From the NCBI GenBank assembly GCA_029260215.1, contig JAJDDQ010000014.1, forward strand, positions 79,446 to 143,445: a DNA stretch of 64,000 nt. Direction: 5' to 3'. The DNA comes from Phycisphaerae bacterium. Its GTDB lineage: Bacteria > Planctomycetota > Phycisphaerae > UBA1845. The position numbers and the translations under genes are program-made. Within the stretch, counting starts at the first letter, position 1. Each line of letters begins with the position of its first letter. The notes under the pieces are model-generated. The model saw nothing but the letters and a program-made list of their open reading frames with translations. It had not been told where the DNA came from and ran no database searches. Shown piece by piece: positions 35,682 through 44,352 of the stretch.

Positions 35682-38600
35682 TTATGGCGACTCGAATGCG
35701 CCTATGTCCGGTGCGGTTCCGTTCCAGGGAAGGTGCACGCCTTTGCCTGCATCAAACGTCAGTGTTTCTCCGAGCGTAATGCTGTTCGATGTCATGCTGA
35801 CAATCGCGGCTCGTCCGGGATCGGTTCCCCCTGTCGCATCCTCGATTTGAATCACGTCTCCGACACGAAAGCGAACCGTCGGGTCATCGTTGACCTGGAC
35901 GACGGATGTGCTCACGCCGAGCGTTGTTGTGGCCGTGATGAAGCCACCCGCGTCGATGGCTGTTGACCCGCTTTGGAGCGCGAAGTTGGCCTGTATCTGC
36001 GCGCGAATATTGAGGAGCGTAGGCATGATGCCGCGCACATCGTCCTCGGCGAATCCTCCCTGCCACGACGTGTCGATAACGCCGGACGGGTTTGTGTACA
36101 ATGGGTCGCCAAACAAGCAATCTGCGCAACCCTGTCCACCGTCGCCGACGAAGTTGTTGGAAAACCTTCCTGATCCTGCCGGGAATGGCAAGGTCATGTC
36201 GTTCGCCGCGTTCCCTGAAGCCACGCAATTCAAAGTCGTTTGGGCGGGACGAATTCCGTCAGTCGCATTGGAGAACGTACTGCAGTTTTGGAACACATTG
36301 ATCGGTGCTGATCGATTCCCGATTCCCTCAAATCCATTGTTGAACGCGATACTGTTGCGAACGAGAAGTCGGAGACAGAATCGCAGGGGATCGGTCGCCA
36401 CATGGTTGCCAACCTTAAATCCGCCACCATCGCCGTCGGGAAACCCTTGAATGTTTCCATTAAACGCGTAACAGGAATCGAACAAACAGTCTTTGGAATG
36501 GCTTCCGTCAAACCCGTCGTCCGTGTTTGCAAATGCAACGCAACGTCTAACTGTGATTCGATCTGAACCGACCTGGGCCGGTGACAGGTGTATCCCGTCG
36601 GCGTTGTCCGGGAAAATTGGAGCGCCCGAACGCAACTGCCCATTGTTATGCACAAGGCAGTCCTCAATGAGACCGTCGCTCGCTCCCTTCGAATCGATAC
36701 CCGCGTAACAAAAACGCGCGACACTTTTTCGCATGATGAAGTTCGTGGATTGGTCAAACTTGAACCCCTCGGACTCGGCGGCGCTTCCGACGTTCAACCC
36801 GCATTCGTCCGCAATACAGTTTTCGACCAGAACGTTGCTGCTGCTCAAAATCAGGAAGCCCTCGCGTGCTGCATTCTTCAGAATAAAGCCCGAGACTTCG
36901 ACAAACTGCTGATTCTGCATCGCAATGCATCGCCGATGGAAGTTGACTCCGTCGAATCCATTAAGGATTACGACTTCGTCGTTGAAATTCTGGTAACGAA
37001 TTCGTGCCGTCGCCGTTCCGCTCACCTGAATGTTTAGCGGAGAAGACAGGAAGACGTTGCTGCTTGGCGAGACATAGTTTCCTGCACGGACGAAGACTGT
37101 GTCTCCAGGTATCGTCGCGTCCGCCGCAGGCTGCAACGACGGATACGGATTGTTCATCGTTCCCAAAGGGTCACCAGTGGCAAATCCAGGTTGAGCGCTC
37201 CCGTCATCGTCTACATATAAATTCCGGAACCCGGTGTAATTCTCGTTGGCGATATCCGCCAGGACGTTCGCGTAGCTCGGACCGGCAATCCCCGGCTCAG
37301 CCACAAAACGATTGTTCACGCCGGTTGTGGCCGTTCCGCTAAAACCGTCCGGCACATCTGCCGTGTACGAGCCGTCGGCCGCCGAAGTCGTTGTCACGCT
37401 GAACAGGTCCGGATTGTTGTCTGGATCCGGTCCGTCCGGGACGGTTCCACTTAACGTGATCGGGAAACCGGAGAACCCCGTTCCGCCCGCGCTGCCGCCG
37501 AAATCGAAGATTGTTCCGCTGATCAAATTCCCCACGAAGCAGAAGTCCTGATTTTCGTCGCATTGTTCGCCAGCGTTGCACGCGTTGTTCGCATGCACCG
37601 TGCATCCGCCAGCTCCGTCGCACGTGTCACCACCATTGCAGAACAAGTTGTCATCGCACGCCGTACCCGCCGACTCCAGGTTGGACAAGCACACGCCGCT
37701 CTGACACGTATCCGGATCGTCACACGCTGTGTCCGCAGAGCTGCCGCACGTGGCTCCGTTGGCTTCATTGTTGATCATGCAGTTGCCGGTACCGTCGCAC
37801 GTGTCCGGATTGTCGCACACCGTATCCGCAGCGCTACCGCACGCCGTGCCTGATAACTCGAAGTTGGCCGAGCAGCCTCCGAATCCATCGCAGACGTCCG
37901 GATTGTCGCAAGCCGTGTCTGTGTTTGAGCCGCACGCATCGCCCGTCGCGAGAGTCGGCGCATATACACAGGTATCATTGCCATCGCACACGGGTGCGCC
38001 ACTCATGCAGGCCCCCAAGTCGGCACAGACGCCGCCGGCACACGGACCAAGACACGCTTCGGCACCGAAACTCGCGTTGGGGTTGTCGTCAAAACAGGCC
38101 AGCCCGAATGCGGTGCAAGGATCGCCTGACGATTGGCAGGTACCTGCGCTACACGCATCAAGACCGTTGCAGAAATTGCCGTCATCACAGAGCGCCCCGT
38201 CCGGCAGCTGAGCCAGGTCCAGACAGGTGCCCGCATTGCACACCGAGGGAGCACAAACATTGCCGCCGCAGTCCGCGTCCAGACGGCATTCCACACACGT
38301 ATTGGCCACACAGAAGGGCGTAGGTGCTGCACAATCGTCATTGATTGAGCATTCGCCGTTCCCCGGCCCAGGCCCGTTGCCACCTGGCCCGCCGCCACCC
38401 GGCGGGGACGAGCAGTTCGGAGTGGTGTTGATAACCTCTATTTCAAGCATGTCCGTCGGCTGCCCGCTCTCCGGGAGCGGCGAACCGGTTTCGTCGGACG
38501 TAATCGATAATCCAATCAGTATCACAACCGTCGCGCCAGGGTCGCACTCGTTCACCTCCGGTGCGAGGAAACGGACCACTGGCAGATTCGACGGGCTGTC

Positions 38601-39620
38601 GATACCCGCGAACGTCGGCGGGGTGCTGAGATCGTCTGACACGAGTGCGGGGTCGTCGGGGAATCCGAGCTCTATTTGCGGACCACTGACCTGACTCCAC
38701 AAATATCCCGACCCAACCGAATTCGGGCGGGCGTCTAACTGAACAACTGTGCCTTCCGACACGGCCACGCCTGGTGACACGGTAATGCCGGCCACCGGAA
38801 TGCCTGCAATAAAGCTGCCGGCACCGCCCTCGTCATCCTCGACCTCGTCGGCGAATGAGAGAAGACCGTTCAACAACTCGACCGACTGGCTGCCACACGT
38901 TTGACGCACGCCAGCCACACCCGCACCGGACTTCTCTACAGTGAATTGCGTGGTACATGAATCGGGCGATTCGAACGATCCGAATTCGCTCGGAGATACC
39001 GTCCATTGGCACGAGCAGACAACCACCTGCCGCGTCAAAGGCTCATCAACCGGAACGATAAGCGTGATCACATCGCCGACGCGAAGATCGCTCAAATCGA
39101 TCACGTCGCCGGTAGACGCAAACGTCGCAAATGATTCCAAGTCACGTCGTGATTGTGTTGTGGTCGTATCGCAACCATCCGGCGTGCCGTTCCCGTCTTC
39201 ATCATTTCCGTCGTCGAACCCTTCGCACGCGTCGCAGCCGTCCGCTATGCCGTCGCCGTCCCCGTCCTCGTTGTCGTCGGATCCTTCACACGCATCGCAG
39301 CCATCAGGCACACCGTCGTCGTCGACATCAGGTCCGTCATCGAAGCCTTCGCAGGCATCGCAGCCGTCCGCAACCCCATCTCCATCCGAATCGGTTGTGT
39401 CGTCGCCGTTCGGGCACACATCGCATCCGTCCGGCACACCGTCACCATCGGTATCAACATTGTCATCAAAGCCCGCGCAAACATCCGCTGCGTCCGCAAT
39501 GCCGTCCCCATCCGAATCCATCAAATCGCCTACAGGCTGAATCGGACATCCGGTAAGCAGAAGCAGGCTGCCAAACGCCAACAGGACTCCGAAACTGCGA
39601 CCGCGGGAGTTGCCAGACAT
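35682..39620 (-). CDS. Beta-helix lipoprotein with TSP3 and Cys-rich repeats, pectate-lyase-9-like
   Basis: 1,312 residues from ATG 39620 (GGAG seven bases upstream; the frame is open 86 codons further without a signal). Lipobox LLLLTGC. Then six TSP3-like calcium repeats (DSDGDGIADAADVCAGFDD and so on), a beta-domain of unknown type, a Cys-rich array (TACDNPDVCDGFGGC, TVCDNPDTCDGTGNC, TACDDPDTCQSGVC), a short carboxypeptidase-regulatory-like domain, and a right-handed parallel beta-helix over the last 420 residues. LYVDDDGSAQ, PGDTVFVRAGNY and GGGFKVGNH resemble DUF1565/PL9 lyases. Probably an outer-membrane lipoprotein that binds or cleaves an acidic polysaccharide (inference). Convergent with the glycan cluster. 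Confidence 0.85.
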   Translation of the reverse strand: MSGNSRGRSFGVLLAFGSLLLLTGCPIQPVGDLMDSDGDGIADAADVCAGFDDNVDTDGDGVPDGCDVCPNGDDTTDSDGDGVADGCDACEGFDDGPDVDDDGVPDGCDACEGSDDNEDGDGDGIADGCDACEGFDDGNDEDGNGTPDGCDTTTTQSRRDLESFATFASTGDVIDLSDLRVGDVITLIVPVDEPLTRQVVVCSCQWTVSPSEFGSFESPDSCTTQFTVEKSGAGVAGVRQTCGSQSVELLNGLLSFADEVEDDEGGAGSFIAGIPVAGITVSPGVAVSEGTVVQLDARPNSVGSGYLWSQVSGPQIELGFPDDPALVSDDLSTPPTFAGIDSPSNLPVVRFLAPEVNECDPGATVVILIGLSITSDETGSPLPESGQPTDMLEIEVINTTPNCSSPPGGGGPGGNGPGPGNGECSINDDCAAPTPFCVANTCVECRLDADCGGNVCAPSVCNAGTCLDLAQLPDGALCDDGNFCNGLDACSAGTCQSSGDPCTAFGLACFDDNPNASFGAEACLGPCAGGVCADLGACMSGAPVCDGNDTCVYAPTLATGDACGSNTDTACDNPDVCDGFGGCSANFELSGTACGSAADTVCDNPDTCDGTGNCMINNEANGATCGSSADTACDDPDTCQSGVCLSNLESAGTACDDNLFCNGGDTCDGAGGCTVHANNACNAGEQCDENQDFCFVGNLISGTIFDFGGSAGGTGFSGFPITLSGTVPDGPDPDNNPDLFSVTTTSAADGSYTADVPDGFSGTATTGVNNRFVAEPGIAGPSYANVLADIANENYTGFRNLYVDDDGSAQPGFATGDPLGTMNNPYPSLQPAADATIPGDTVFVRAGNYVSPSSNVFLSSPLNIQVSGTATARIRYQNFNDEVVILNGFDGVNFHRRCIAMQNQQFVEVSGFILKNAAREGFLILSSSNVLVENCIADECGLNVGSAAESEGFKFDQSTNFIMRKSVARFCYAGIDSKGASDGLIEDCLVHNNGQLRSGAPIFPDNADGIHLSPAQVGSDRITVRRCVAFANTDDGFDGSHSKDCLFDSCYAFNGNIQGFPDGDGGGFKVGNHVATDPLRFCLRLLVRNSIAFNNGFEGIGNRSAPINVFQNCSTFSNATDGIRPAQTTLNCVASGNAANDMTLPFPAGSGRFSNNFVGDGGQGCADCLFGDPLYTNPSGVIDTSWQGGFAEDDVRGIMPTLLNIRAQIQANFALQSGSTAIDAGGFITATTTLGVSTSVVQVNDDPTVRFRVGDVIQIEDATGGTDPGRAAIVSMTSNSITLGETLTFDAGKGVHLPWNGTAPDIGAFESP

Positions 39621-40131
39621 GAACCTGCTCCTTTTTTTGCGTGGACGATGCCCGTTTTGGAACCCTGCTTGCGGAGCGAAACGATCGTGGAACTCCTCAA
39701 AATGCGCAGGCCACGTACGGTAGTCGAATTCTTCCCGCAAAGTCAATCGCATTGCATCCCTCACAATCCTTACAGTCCGAAAGAATGCGCCACCGGTCAC
39801 AAGAATCCGAGCACGAGGAGCCTGGCTCTTGCACCGCTGCCAAGTCGTGTGCCCGACAGCACACCGTACGATTCGCACGCGACTGAAAGCAAATTGGGAC
39901 GTTGCGTCGCGAATATGATGTTTGCTCGATAATCACGAATACCGCTTGTTCTTGATTGTTACGCGGGAATGAGGCCGATAACCGAGGGCCATCCGCCCCA
40001 AATCACGTTTTGGGACGTGAATTCAAATTCAGACGGGGGAAACACCCCGCCGCAGCAGTGGCGTAATAACAAAGTCCACATTGGGGCATGGCCTGCAAAT
40101 TCTTCCCGCACATTCGCGAAAAAAATTCACC
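39621..40131. other. 511-base gap, promoter region of the lipoprotein
   Basis: Lies between the MiaE stop and the lipoprotein start, both leftward. The right part is AT-richer than its surroundings and holds two small stems, CCCAAA/TTTGGG near 40000 and CGGGG/CCCCG near 40035. The sequence AAAAAAAGGAG just before the lipoprotein start is its ribosome site. No gene recognised. Confidence 0.4.
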
Positions 40132-40740
40132 CTACACCGAAAAACCGCTGTGGATCGCGGGGCCCAGCGGCTGACGCTGGATGATCGATGACTCCGCGTC
40201 CAGAAACTCGGTCCAACGCTCGTCCACCCGTGCCGCGTCAGGCAATTCGCGCGCCAGGTTCAGGAACAGTCTGAAATGCCCCGCTTCGGACTCATAAAGA
40301 TCGCCGTAGAGCTTTGCCAACTCCCGATCTTCGCAGACTTCGCCGAGCAGGAAGAACCTTTCGCACGAACGCGCCTCGATCAACGCACTCACCATAAGCC
40401 GATCGATCAATTCCTCACGCCCCTGTCCCAAACGCACCAGCCCACGCAATTCGGTCGCATAAGCATTGCGGTGCGTTCGCGTCAGCACGCCGCCCCGGCG
40501 AGCGAGCAGACGCACCACGATGGCCAAGTGATCCACCTCGTCCCTTGCGATGGCTGTCATCACCTTCACCCAGTTCTCGGGCGGATTCGGTTCGGGCCAG
40601 CGATTCATCAATTCCAGCGCGTTCGTCGCCGCTTTTTTCTCGAGATGCGCGTGATCGTTCAGCACCGCCAGCGGCTCGCGCAAAACCTGTTTCGCCCACT
40701 CCACCGGTGTTCGCCAATTCAGCGGCAGTTCATCCAACAC
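40132..40740 (-). CDS. miaE: tRNA-(ms2io6A37) hydroxylase MiaE
   Basis: 202 residues, GTG start, full length for the family. Ferritin-like di-iron four-helix protein: LNDHAHLEKKAATNALELM, AIARDEVDHLAIVV (ExxH), VSALIEARSCERF and YESEAGHFRLF (second ExxH) give the expected ligands. Hydroxylates the isopentenyl side chain of ms2i6A37 in tRNA using oxygen; needs MiaA and MiaB, which are not in this window. Divergent from the secreted esterase gene, so promoters for both lie in 40741-40890. Confidence 0.92.
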   Translation of the reverse strand: MLDELPLNWRTPVEWAKQVLREPLAVLNDHAHLEKKAATNALELMNRWPEPNPPENWVKVMTAIARDEVDHLAIVVRLLARRGGVLTRTHRNAYATELRGLVRLGQGREELIDRLMVSALIEARSCERFFLLGEVCEDRELAKLYGDLYESEAGHFRLFLNLARELPDAARVDERWTEFLDAESSIIQRQPLGPAIHSGFSV

Positions 40741-40890
40741 AATAACGCTCCAAACTTTGAAAAAAGGTAATTCTCAACGCCGCCGCCTCGCGTGTACGCA
40801 TACGATCGGGCGGCTTGGACGCGCGTCGCGCCGATTGCTATGCTGCACGCGGAGTTCGTTCGCAAGCTTATCTCGCTCGAAGGAAACAAG

Positions 40891-41904
40891 ATGAAAACCC
40901 TGTTCGCCATCATAGCCGTATCGTGGATCGCGGTGATCCCCGCCCGATCCCAGGAGCCCCTGCGCAGTCGGGATCTCTCGCGAAAGTTCGCGGCAGCCCA
41001 CCAAGCCCAGGACTGGAAAACCGCCATCGCGATTGGCGAGCAATGGGCTGGCCTCAAACCGTCCGATCGAACCGCCGCGTACAATCTCGCCTGCGCCTAC
41101 GCTCGGAGCGGCGACGTTCCCAACGCGTGCAAATGGCTTCGCAAGTCAGTCGACAACGGCTGGTCCGACCTCCAGCACATCCTGTCGGACACCGACTTGG
41201 ACAACATACGCGAAAACGCCGATTACCTCGACATCCTCGAAACGGTCAAGGAGCGCGAGCGCGATGCATTCAAACGCTTCGCGGAGCTGGTCGACAAGCA
41301 CGTGCCGATCGTTGTTCTGCCCAAAAACCACGACCCCGCCAAACCCGCACCGCTCATCATAGCCATGCACGGATACGGAACCACTGCCGATGACATCGCC
41401 TCGCCGTGGCGCGACGTCGCCCGGGACGCCGGTGCGATTCTGGCTGCCCCGCGCGCCACGCGTGCCGTCGTCAGCGGGGGCATGCAATGGGGTTCCATTG
41501 ATGAGGCAGACTACGTCGTCAACAAAGCCCTCGAGTACGTGCAGCGCGAGCACAAAATCGATACCAGTCGCATCGTACTCACCGGCTTCAGCCAGGGCGG
41601 ATACATGACGTTCAACCTCGTCGCCCGTCACCCCGATCGTTTCGCCGGCGCGATCCCCATTGCGGGAAGCTATCGGCCTGATCGCGCCGAACTCTCCGCG
41701 CTTTCCCCCGAAGATGCTCCGCGTTTCTATCTCATGGTCGGATCCGAAGACCGCACCCTCGAACAAAACCGCACCGCCGCTGAAAAACTGAAAGCCCTCT
41801 CGATCAAGGTACAACTCGTTGAGTTTCCCGGCGTAGGCCACACGCTTCCGAAAAACTACGTTGAGGAGCTGAAAAAAGCCCTGGACTTCGTTCTTGCGAA
41901 GTGA
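40891..41904 (+). CDS. Secreted alpha/beta-hydrolase (phospholipase/carboxylesterase type) with TPR-like N-terminus
   Basis: 337 residues from ATG 40891, chosen for AAGGA six bases upstream and the signal peptide MKTLFAIIAVSWIAVIPARS. Residues about 25-110 look like two TPR helix pairs (DWKTAIAIGEQWAG, AAYNLACAYARSGD). The hydrolase follows: PLIIAMHGYG oxyanion loop, nucleophile elbow LTGFSQGGYM, Asp in MVGSEDRTLE and His in PGVGHTLP. Exported esterase or peptidase-like hydrolase acting on an unknown ester. Confidence 0.85.
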   Translation: MKTLFAIIAVSWIAVIPARSQEPLRSRDLSRKFAAAHQAQDWKTAIAIGEQWAGLKPSDRTAAYNLACAYARSGDVPNACKWLRKSVDNGWSDLQHILSDTDLDNIRENADYLDILETVKERERDAFKRFAELVDKHVPIVVLPKNHDPAKPAPLIIAMHGYGTTADDIASPWRDVARDAGAILAAPRATRAVVSGGMQWGSIDEADYVVNKALEYVQREHKIDTSRIVLTGFSQGGYMTFNLVARHPDRFAGAIPIAGSYRPDRAELSALSPEDAPRFYLMVGSEDRTLEQNRTAAEKLKALSIKVQLVEFPGVGHTLPKNYVEELKKALDFVLAK

Positions 41905-42002
41905 CGCATCCCGCAAATAAGTATCGACGACGGGTAAATTTTCTCCTACAGTCTAGCGCGATGTTTCAATCACCAAGAGGCAGTGTGGAGCAAAATGAAA
42001 TC

Positions 42003-43127
42003 ATGCGACCGAACACAAGACAACTCGTCATCGTTCTGAGCGCTCTTTTCCTGATCCCCTCAGCCGCTCAGGGTATCGTGCGCGAACTCTCCGCGGACAT
42101 CAGCAGCAACATTCAGGAATTCGTCAACGACGCGGCTGAGTCGTCCGACCAAGCCACCGAAAACTCGGGTGTCGGCGGACTCGAACCACCCATCCAAACA
42201 CGCGCCAATCTCGAAACGCTTGACGACGTCGGAAACACCGTCGCAAGAGCCATCGCCGTTTCCGAATTCCGCGACCCCACCGAAGGCGGGGGAGGCAGAA
42301 ACCCTGAAGAGATCAGCGTCGAAGCCGACTGCTTTTCGAACGATGCCACAACGCGCTACGACCTGGACAGCACCGTGACCGAAACGCGCATCGTGGTCCT
42401 TTCCGCCTCCGAGCTTAACAACCCCATAGGCTCGCGAACCGTGCGGAGTATCTTCACCGCTTCCGGTGCCATCTTCGCATGGTCTCTCGACGCCGACCGC
42501 GACCTCACCGGCTTGTCAGGTCAACTGTCGATTGCGGTCCGGCGAATCGATGCCGACGGAATCGAGACCACGCTCGTCGACGAAAGTGTGGCCATCACCG
42601 GCGGCCCGGACGGCGGCTTCACCGGTCAGAATTCATCGGGCTTGCTCGTCTTTTTCGGCGACCTCGACATCCTCCCCGATACAGGAGAAGCTGGATTCGG
42701 CGACGTGAACCTAGACGCCATCGCAGCCTCACGGGTCGGCATCATTCTCCAGCAGAACATCAACTATGAGTACGACGCAGTCGCCGATGAAGAATTCACG
42801 CTCGTCGCCACCGTCACCACCAGCGTCAGCAATCTTCCCGACGGCACCGGCGTCGTCGCGGTGTTCGGTAGACCCTTCGACGACGTCCTCGAAATCATCG
42901 AAATCGGAATCCCGGCGGACAGCGCCCGCGTGCTCGAAGCGCGACTCAACAAAGCCATCACCGATTTCAAAGCCGCCGACCCACCCCTGTCCGCCAACAC
43001 GACCTCACCGCTGTGCGGCGTGCTCGGTTTCGAAATGATCCCCATGTTGATGGGCGGGTTCATGCTGTGCGGTACCAGCCGCCGCATTATTCGTGCGCAG
43101 CGCCCCAACCGGCGAGCCGATTCATGA
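42003..43127 (+). CDS. Exported protein with hydrophobic C-terminal tail, unknown
   Basis: 374 residues from ATG 42003, which starts a signal peptide (MRPNTRQLVIVLSALFLIPS, cleaved near AAQG). The frame is open 34 codons upstream without a signal. The body is Asp/Thr-rich beta-type sequence of no family I recognise. It ends SPLCGVLGFEMIPMLMGGFM, then LCGTSRRIIRAQRPNRR: a Cys, a hydrophobic helix and an Arg cluster, the general plan of a C-terminal anchoring or sorting signal. Not a PEP-CTERM or LPXTG motif. Confidence 0.75.
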   Translation: MRPNTRQLVIVLSALFLIPSAAQGIVRELSADISSNIQEFVNDAAESSDQATENSGVGGLEPPIQTRANLETLDDVGNTVARAIAVSEFRDPTEGGGGRNPEEISVEADCFSNDATTRYDLDSTVTETRIVVLSASELNNPIGSRTVRSIFTASGAIFAWSLDADRDLTGLSGQLSIAVRRIDADGIETTLVDESVAITGGPDGGFTGQNSSGLLVFFGDLDILPDTGEAGFGDVNLDAIAASRVGIILQQNINYEYDAVADEEFTLVATVTTSVSNLPDGTGVVAVFGRPFDDVLEIIEIGIPADSARVLEARLNKAITDFKAADPPLSANTTSPLCGVLGFEMIPMLMGGFMLCGTSRRIIRAQRPNRRADS

Positions 43128-43196
43128 GACGTTACTCTTCAGCCACGTGCAATATGAAGCATGATCTGCCTCAATATCGTGGCGGGAGACAATCTT

Positions 43197-43310
43197 TTCC
43201 CCCCTTACGAAGGGGGGATACAGGGGGGTTTGGACCAGAGCCACGGCTCGCTTCGCTCAAAGAACCTCCCCCAGCCCCTCCTTCGCAAGGAGGGGAGAAA
43301 GAGGGTAATC
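43197..43310. repeat. REP/MITE-like palindromic element
   Basis: In the 301-base gap before the amidohydrolase. Hairpin 1: CCCCCCTT-ACG-AAGGGGGG (43199-43217). Hairpin 2: CCCCTCCTT-CGC-AAGGAGGGG (43275-43295). Between them AGGGGGGTT (43222-43230) pairs with AACCTCCCCC (43263-43272) around a CGGCTCGCTTCGCTC core. The outer edges CTTTTCC and GGAGAAAG are also roughly inverted. No coding capacity, so a non-autonomous repeat. Confidence 0.65.
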
Positions 43311-43428
43311 TTCACGTCCATGCAGCCCAACAATGTTCGCTGCTATTGGGGATTGTATGTGGCTGCAAAGTTACCATGAAACAACCCGCACGGATTATTG
43401 AACACTCTTCACGGAAACGGCTCTGTCG

Positions 43429-44349
43429 ATGATCGTCGATTGCTACACATGTATCTGGGATTCGCCAGCGAGACTGGGCCGTGGCGCTGAGCGCGCTGTC
43501 AGCCAAAACGGACATCCCCGCCGCCCCGGCAACGAACCGCCAAGTCACGCGGGGATGGACGCTCATCGCACCGCGTCGCAACCGGTCGACACCAGCATCG
43601 TCCTCGGATTCAAAAGCCTGCACCTTGAATCCGAAGTCCCCAACGCGTTCGTCGCGGATTACGTCCGTCGCGACCCCGATCGCCTCATCGGATTTGCCGG
43701 CGTCGATCCCACCGAACCCAATCAAGCCATCGAAGAACTGCAAAACGCCCGCGAGGAACTCGGCATGCGCGGATTGGCTATCTCACCATCCGCACAGAAC
43801 CTTCACCCCTGTCACACCAGCGCCAAAACCGTCTACGAAGCCGCCGCCAACGCACAGATGCCCGTCCTGTTCCACAGCGGTCTGCTCAACACACCGGAAT
43901 GCGCCCTCCAATACGGCCAACCAGTATTGCTCGACGAAGTCGCCCGAGAATTCCCCCGGCTCAAGATTGTCATCGCCCACATGGGCTATCCCTGGACGCA
44001 TGAGACCATCGCCCTGCTGGCCAAGCACAACAACGTTTACGCGGATATCAGTTGGCTTTTGCACCAACCCTGGACCGCGTACCAGGCACTCGTCACCGCC
44101 CATCAATCGGGCGTTATCGAGAAACTCCTCTTCGGCAGCGGCTTCCCCTACACACACGCAGCCGCGTGCATCGAAGCGCTCTACAGCCTGAATCACATGG
44201 TCCACGGAACGAATCTGCCCGCGATCCCGCGTGAGCAGCTGCGCGGCATTGTCGAACGTGACGCTCTGGCCATGCTCGGCATCGCCACAAACGGCACAAC
44301 GCGACCAGCCGCCGCCGACGCATCGATGATTGACGAAGAAGAAGACTGA
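43429..44349 (+). CDS. Amidohydrolase-fold (PF04909-like) protein missing metal ligands
   Basis: 306 residues. The sequence follows the amidohydrolase-2 TIM barrel: VLGFKSLHLESEVPNAFVAD, LIGFAGVDPTEPNQAIEEL, MPVLFHSGLL and IVIAHMGYPWTHETIALL. The N-terminal HxH metal motif is absent: the strand reads IVDCYTCIWDS, with Tyr and Cys where family members have two His. The barrel-8 Asp (usually GSDFP or GTDYP) is Gly in LLFGSGFPYTH. The two central His remain. Either a non-catalytic paralogue or an enzyme with altered metal use. Three bases before the M20 gene, so probably co-transcribed. Confidence 0.8.
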   Translation: MIVDCYTCIWDSPARLGRGAERAVSQNGHPRRPGNEPPSHAGMDAHRTASQPVDTSIVLGFKSLHLESEVPNAFVADYVRRDPDRLIGFAGVDPTEPNQAIEELQNAREELGMRGLAISPSAQNLHPCHTSAKTVYEAAANAQMPVLFHSGLLNTPECALQYGQPVLLDEVAREFPRLKIVIAHMGYPWTHETIALLAKHNNVYADISWLLHQPWTAYQALVTAHQSGVIEKLLFGSGFPYTHAAACIEALYSLNHMVHGTNLPAIPREQLRGIVERDALAMLGIATNGTTRPAAADASMIDEEED

Positions 44350-44352
44350 TCC

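Noticed and set aside
36000..39560. CRISPR-like or satellite array suggested by short GC-rich periodic motifs
   Set aside because: The periodicity is coding: it corresponds to TSP3 and Cys-rich protein repeats on the minus strand, with no identical direct repeats and spacers.
39621..39878. 86-codon N-terminal extension of the beta-helix lipoprotein
   Set aside because: The lipobox signal peptide and ribosome site start at 39620; the extension would bury the signal.
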